From contig DAOPZC010000118.1 of assembly GCA_035353175.1 (NCBI GenBank), positions 1 through 8,368 of the forward strand: a DNA stretch of 8,368 bases. Direction: 5' to 3'. Both the position numbers and the translations under genes were made by a program. The notes under the pieces are model-generated. The model ran no database searches and was not told the DNA's origin. It saw nothing but the letters and a program-made list of their open reading frames with translations. The DNA comes from DAOPZC01 sp035353175. Its GTDB lineage: Bacteria > Verrucomicrobiota > Kiritimatiellia > RFP12 > UBA1067. How positions within the stretch are numbered: position 1 is the first letter of the stretch; each line of letters begins with the position of its first letter. Positions 6,375 through 8,368 of this stretch are shown here, one piece after another.

Positions 6375-8368
6375 TTAGAGAAGCTTCTTCACAGCGGCCA
6401 CGATGTCGCGGTCGTGCGGCAGGAAGGCGTCCTCCAACGAGTACGCCTGCGGCGCGATGCCGTCCTTCGAGCCGACGCGCAGCACGGGCGCGTCAAGCGA
6501 GTCGAACGCCTCAGCCACGACGCGCGAGGCGATCTCAGCCGTAAAGCTGCCGATGTCCACGCAATGGCTGGCGACCACGCAGCGGCCCGTCTTGCGGACG
6601 GAGGCCAGCACGGTCTCCATGTCGAGCGGCACCAGCGACCGGAGATCCACCACTTCGGCGGAGATGCCATCGGCGGCGAGCTGGTCGGCGGCCTTGAGCG
6701 CATCGTACAACATGGGTCCCCACGTCACGATCGTGGCCTGGTTGCCCGCACGCTTGATGTCGGCCTTGCCGAGCGGGACCAGGTATTCCTCTTTCGGAAC
6801 GACCCCTTTGACGTTGTACATGATCTGCGATTCGACGAAGAGTATCGGGTTGTTGTCGCGGATGGCGCTCTTGAGCATGCCCTTGGCATCGGCGGGCGTG
6901 GCCGGATAGACCACGTAGAGGCCCGGGATATGGGTAAAGACCGACTCCAGCGTCTGCGAGTGCTGCCCGCCGTATCCCTTGCCGCCGCCCACGGAGGCGC
7001 GGTACACGAGCGGGACCTCGATGTTGGCGCCGGACATATAGTGCCACTTGGCCGCCTGATTGGCGATCTGGTCGGAGGCCATGAGGCAGAAATCCATGTA
7101 CATCAGTTCCACCACGGGACGCAGATCGGTCATGGCTGCGCCGACCGCCGTGCCGCAGATGCAGGCCTCGGAGATCGGCGAGTTGAAGACGCGGTCACGC
7201 CCGAAGGCCTCGGTCAGGCCCTTGGTGACTTTGAAAGCCCCGCCGTATTCGGCGATGTCTTCACCCCATTGCACCACGCGGTTATCGCGCTGCATCTCTT
7301 CGATCATGGCCTCTTTGATGGCGTCCTTGTAGGTGATCTGGCCATCGTCGGTCCGTTTGATCGCGGGGAGACTGCCTTCGAGTTTCACTTCGGCGAACTT
7401 CTCGGGGACCGTTTCCACGCGGGTGTCGGTGTACATGTACTTGATGACGTCGGCCGGATCGGGATCCTTCGACCAAGCCGCCTTGGCAGCCATGCGGGCG
7501 TTACGGTCCGCGACCTTGGCCTTGAGATCGGCGAGCTTCTTGGCGGAAATGCATCCGGCCTCAAGCAGCTGTTTCTCGAACTTCGCGATCGGGTCCAGTG
7601 TCTTCCACTCGGCCTCTTCCTCCTTGGTGCGATACTCGTTGCGGGGATCGCCCAGCGAATGGCCGTAGTTGCGGTACGTGTCGAACTCCAACAGCACGGG
7701 GCCCTTGCCGCTGCGCGCAAGATCGGCGGCGCGGCGCATGGCGTCCATGCAGGCGAGGATGTCCATTCCGTTGATCACTTCGGCGTACATGTTGTTGTCC
7801 GCGAAGCCGGCGGCGCGGCGCGCGACGGTGCAAACGCCGGCGACCTCGCCGTCGATGCGGCCCGTGAAGCCATAGTGATTGTTGATGACCGCATAGACGA
7901 TCGGCAGGCCGAAGGCGTTGCTCGTGTACGTCGGGTCTGTGAACTGGCCCATGGCGGCCCAGTTGAGCGACTCCAGCACCACGCCGTTCGCGTAGGCGCC
8001 GTCGCCTGCGAAGCAGCAGGTGACCTTACCGGTCTTGAAATAGCGGGCGCTCATGGCCGAGCCCGTCGCGATCGGAACGCCGCCGCCCACGATGGCGTTC
8101 GCGCCGAGGTGTCCGGCCTTAAAGTCGGCAATGTGCATCCCTCCGCCGCGCCCCTTGCAATAGCCGTCCTCTTTGCCGAACAGCTCGGCGATGGCGCGGT
8201 AGACATGGCCGTCGAGCGCCGCCTCGATCAGCTCCTTTTTCTTGGTCGAGGTGCAGGAGGGCACGCGGGACTTCAGCTCTTCCACGCTCATGCCGCGGAT
8301 GGCGGTGCAGCCCTTGGCCAGCGAGTCGCCGTGGCCGCGGTGGGTGGAGGTGATGAAGTCGTCGTAGT
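6375..8368 (-). CDS. Fused alpha-beta E1 of a 2-oxo acid/acetoin dehydrogenase, N-terminus off window
   Basis: Thiamine-diphosphate-dependent decarboxylating E1 that passes an acyl group to a lipoyl E2; the alpha and beta subunits, usually separate, are here one chain. The frame continues past the ATG at 8291: the preceding codons read THRGHGDSLAKG, a conserved E1-alpha segment, so the gene starts beyond 8368. Numbered from that ATG: CKGRGGGMHIAD (45-56), the ThDP/Mg motif GDG (96-98) with Asn137-Asn138, GHSLGDP (210-216), the alpha C-terminal helices to about 290, a linker (291-318), then beta from TYKDAI. Beta keeps GEDIAEYGG (343-351), Glu375 in SPISE, and GGQHSQ (441-446), and ends normally. 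The HRGHG/MHIAD pattern is closest to pyruvate and acetoin types (PdhA, AcoA), but substrate cannot be fixed. Two insertions are seen in alpha (about 8190-8309 and 7908-7949). E2/E3 genes would be expected upstream on this strand. Confidence -1.
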   Translation of the reverse strand, partial: YDDFITSTHRGHGDSLAKGCTAIRGMSVEELKSRVPSCTSTKKKELIEAALDGHVYRAIAELFGKEDGYCKGRGGGMHIADFKAGHLGANAIVGGGVPIATGSAMSARYFKTGKVTCCFAGDGAYANGVVLESLNWAAMGQFTDPTYTSNAFGLPIVYAVINNHYGFTGRIDGEVAGVCTVARRAAGFADNNMYAEVINGMDILACMDAMRRAADLARSGKGPVLLEFDTYRNYGHSLGDPRNEYRTKEEEAEWKTLDPIAKFEKQLLEAGCISAKKLADLKAKVADRNARMAAKAAWSKDPDPADVIKYMYTDTRVETVPEKFAEVKLEGSLPAIKRTDDGQITYKDAIKEAMIEEMQRDNRVVQWGEDIAEYGGAFKVTKGLTEAFGRDRVFNSPISEACICGTAVGAAMTDLRPVVELMYMDFCLMASDQIANQAAKWHYMSGANIEVPLVYRASVGGGKGYGGQHSQTLESVFTHIPGLYVVYPATPADAKGMLKSAIRDNNPILFVESQIMYNVKGVVPKEEYLVPLGKADIKRAGNQATIVTWGPMLYDALKAADQLAADGISAEVVDLRSLVPLDMETVLASVRKTGRCVVASHCVDIGSFTAEIASRVVAEAFDSLDAPVLRVGSKDGIAPQAYSLEDAFLPHDRDIVAAVKKLL

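Noticed and set aside
6375..8291. ATG at 8291 as the start of the E1 fusion
   Set aside because: Upstream codons encode the conserved THRGHG...LAKG segment of E1-alpha in the same frame to the window edge.

Overview
This is a GC-rich, densely coded bacterial window with five protein genes and no RNA gene, transposase or CRISPR array that I can see. The source is probably a PVC-group bacterium (Kiritimatiellota, Lentisphaerota or Verrucomicrobiota). That guess rests on the GlmU-like hexapeptide protein beside glmM, a fused E1 alpha-beta dehydrogenase, and short GTTGAAC-type intergenic heptads. No single marker proves it.

Positions 1-2201 (+) hold the end of a defence or plasmid-surveillance operon. 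It consists of the C-terminal part of an SMC-like ATPase of the JetC/MksF type and, overlapping it by 4 nt, a Toprim-containing JetD-type protein. Together they look like the distal half of a Wadjet-like (JetABCD/MksBEFG/EptABCD) system. JetA and JetB equivalents, and most of JetC, would lie upstream of the window. A long imperfect stem-loop (2240-2288) follows jetD and separates it from housekeeping genes.

Positions 2370-5070 (+) form an amino-sugar module. A textbook GlmM (phosphoglucosamine mutase) is followed, after a 148-nt gap filled with degenerate 7-bp repeats, by a left-handed beta-helix protein. That protein resembles the acetyltransferase half of GlmU without the uridylyltransferase half. 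It carries a helical C-terminal extension, and the position of the GlmU catalytic His appears to be Ser. The layout suggests work on GlmM's product or a related sugar phosphate, but the chemistry is uncertain.

Positions 5087-6307 (+) encode an exported protein with an alpha/alpha-toroid look and no recognised function. It starts 16 nt after the GlmU-like gene and may be co-transcribed with it.

Positions 6375-8368 (-) encode most of a thiamine-diphosphate-dependent 2-oxo acid (or acetoin) dehydrogenase E1 in which alpha and beta subunits are fused in one chain. It runs off the right edge of the window. A strong intrinsic terminator for this gene sits in the convergent gap, and its U-tract overlaps the stop codon of the opposing gene.

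The best candidates for a second look are the Wadjet-like pair, the GlmU-like protein with its apparent active-site change, the heptad repeats upstream of it, and two insertions in the alpha half of the E1 fusion.
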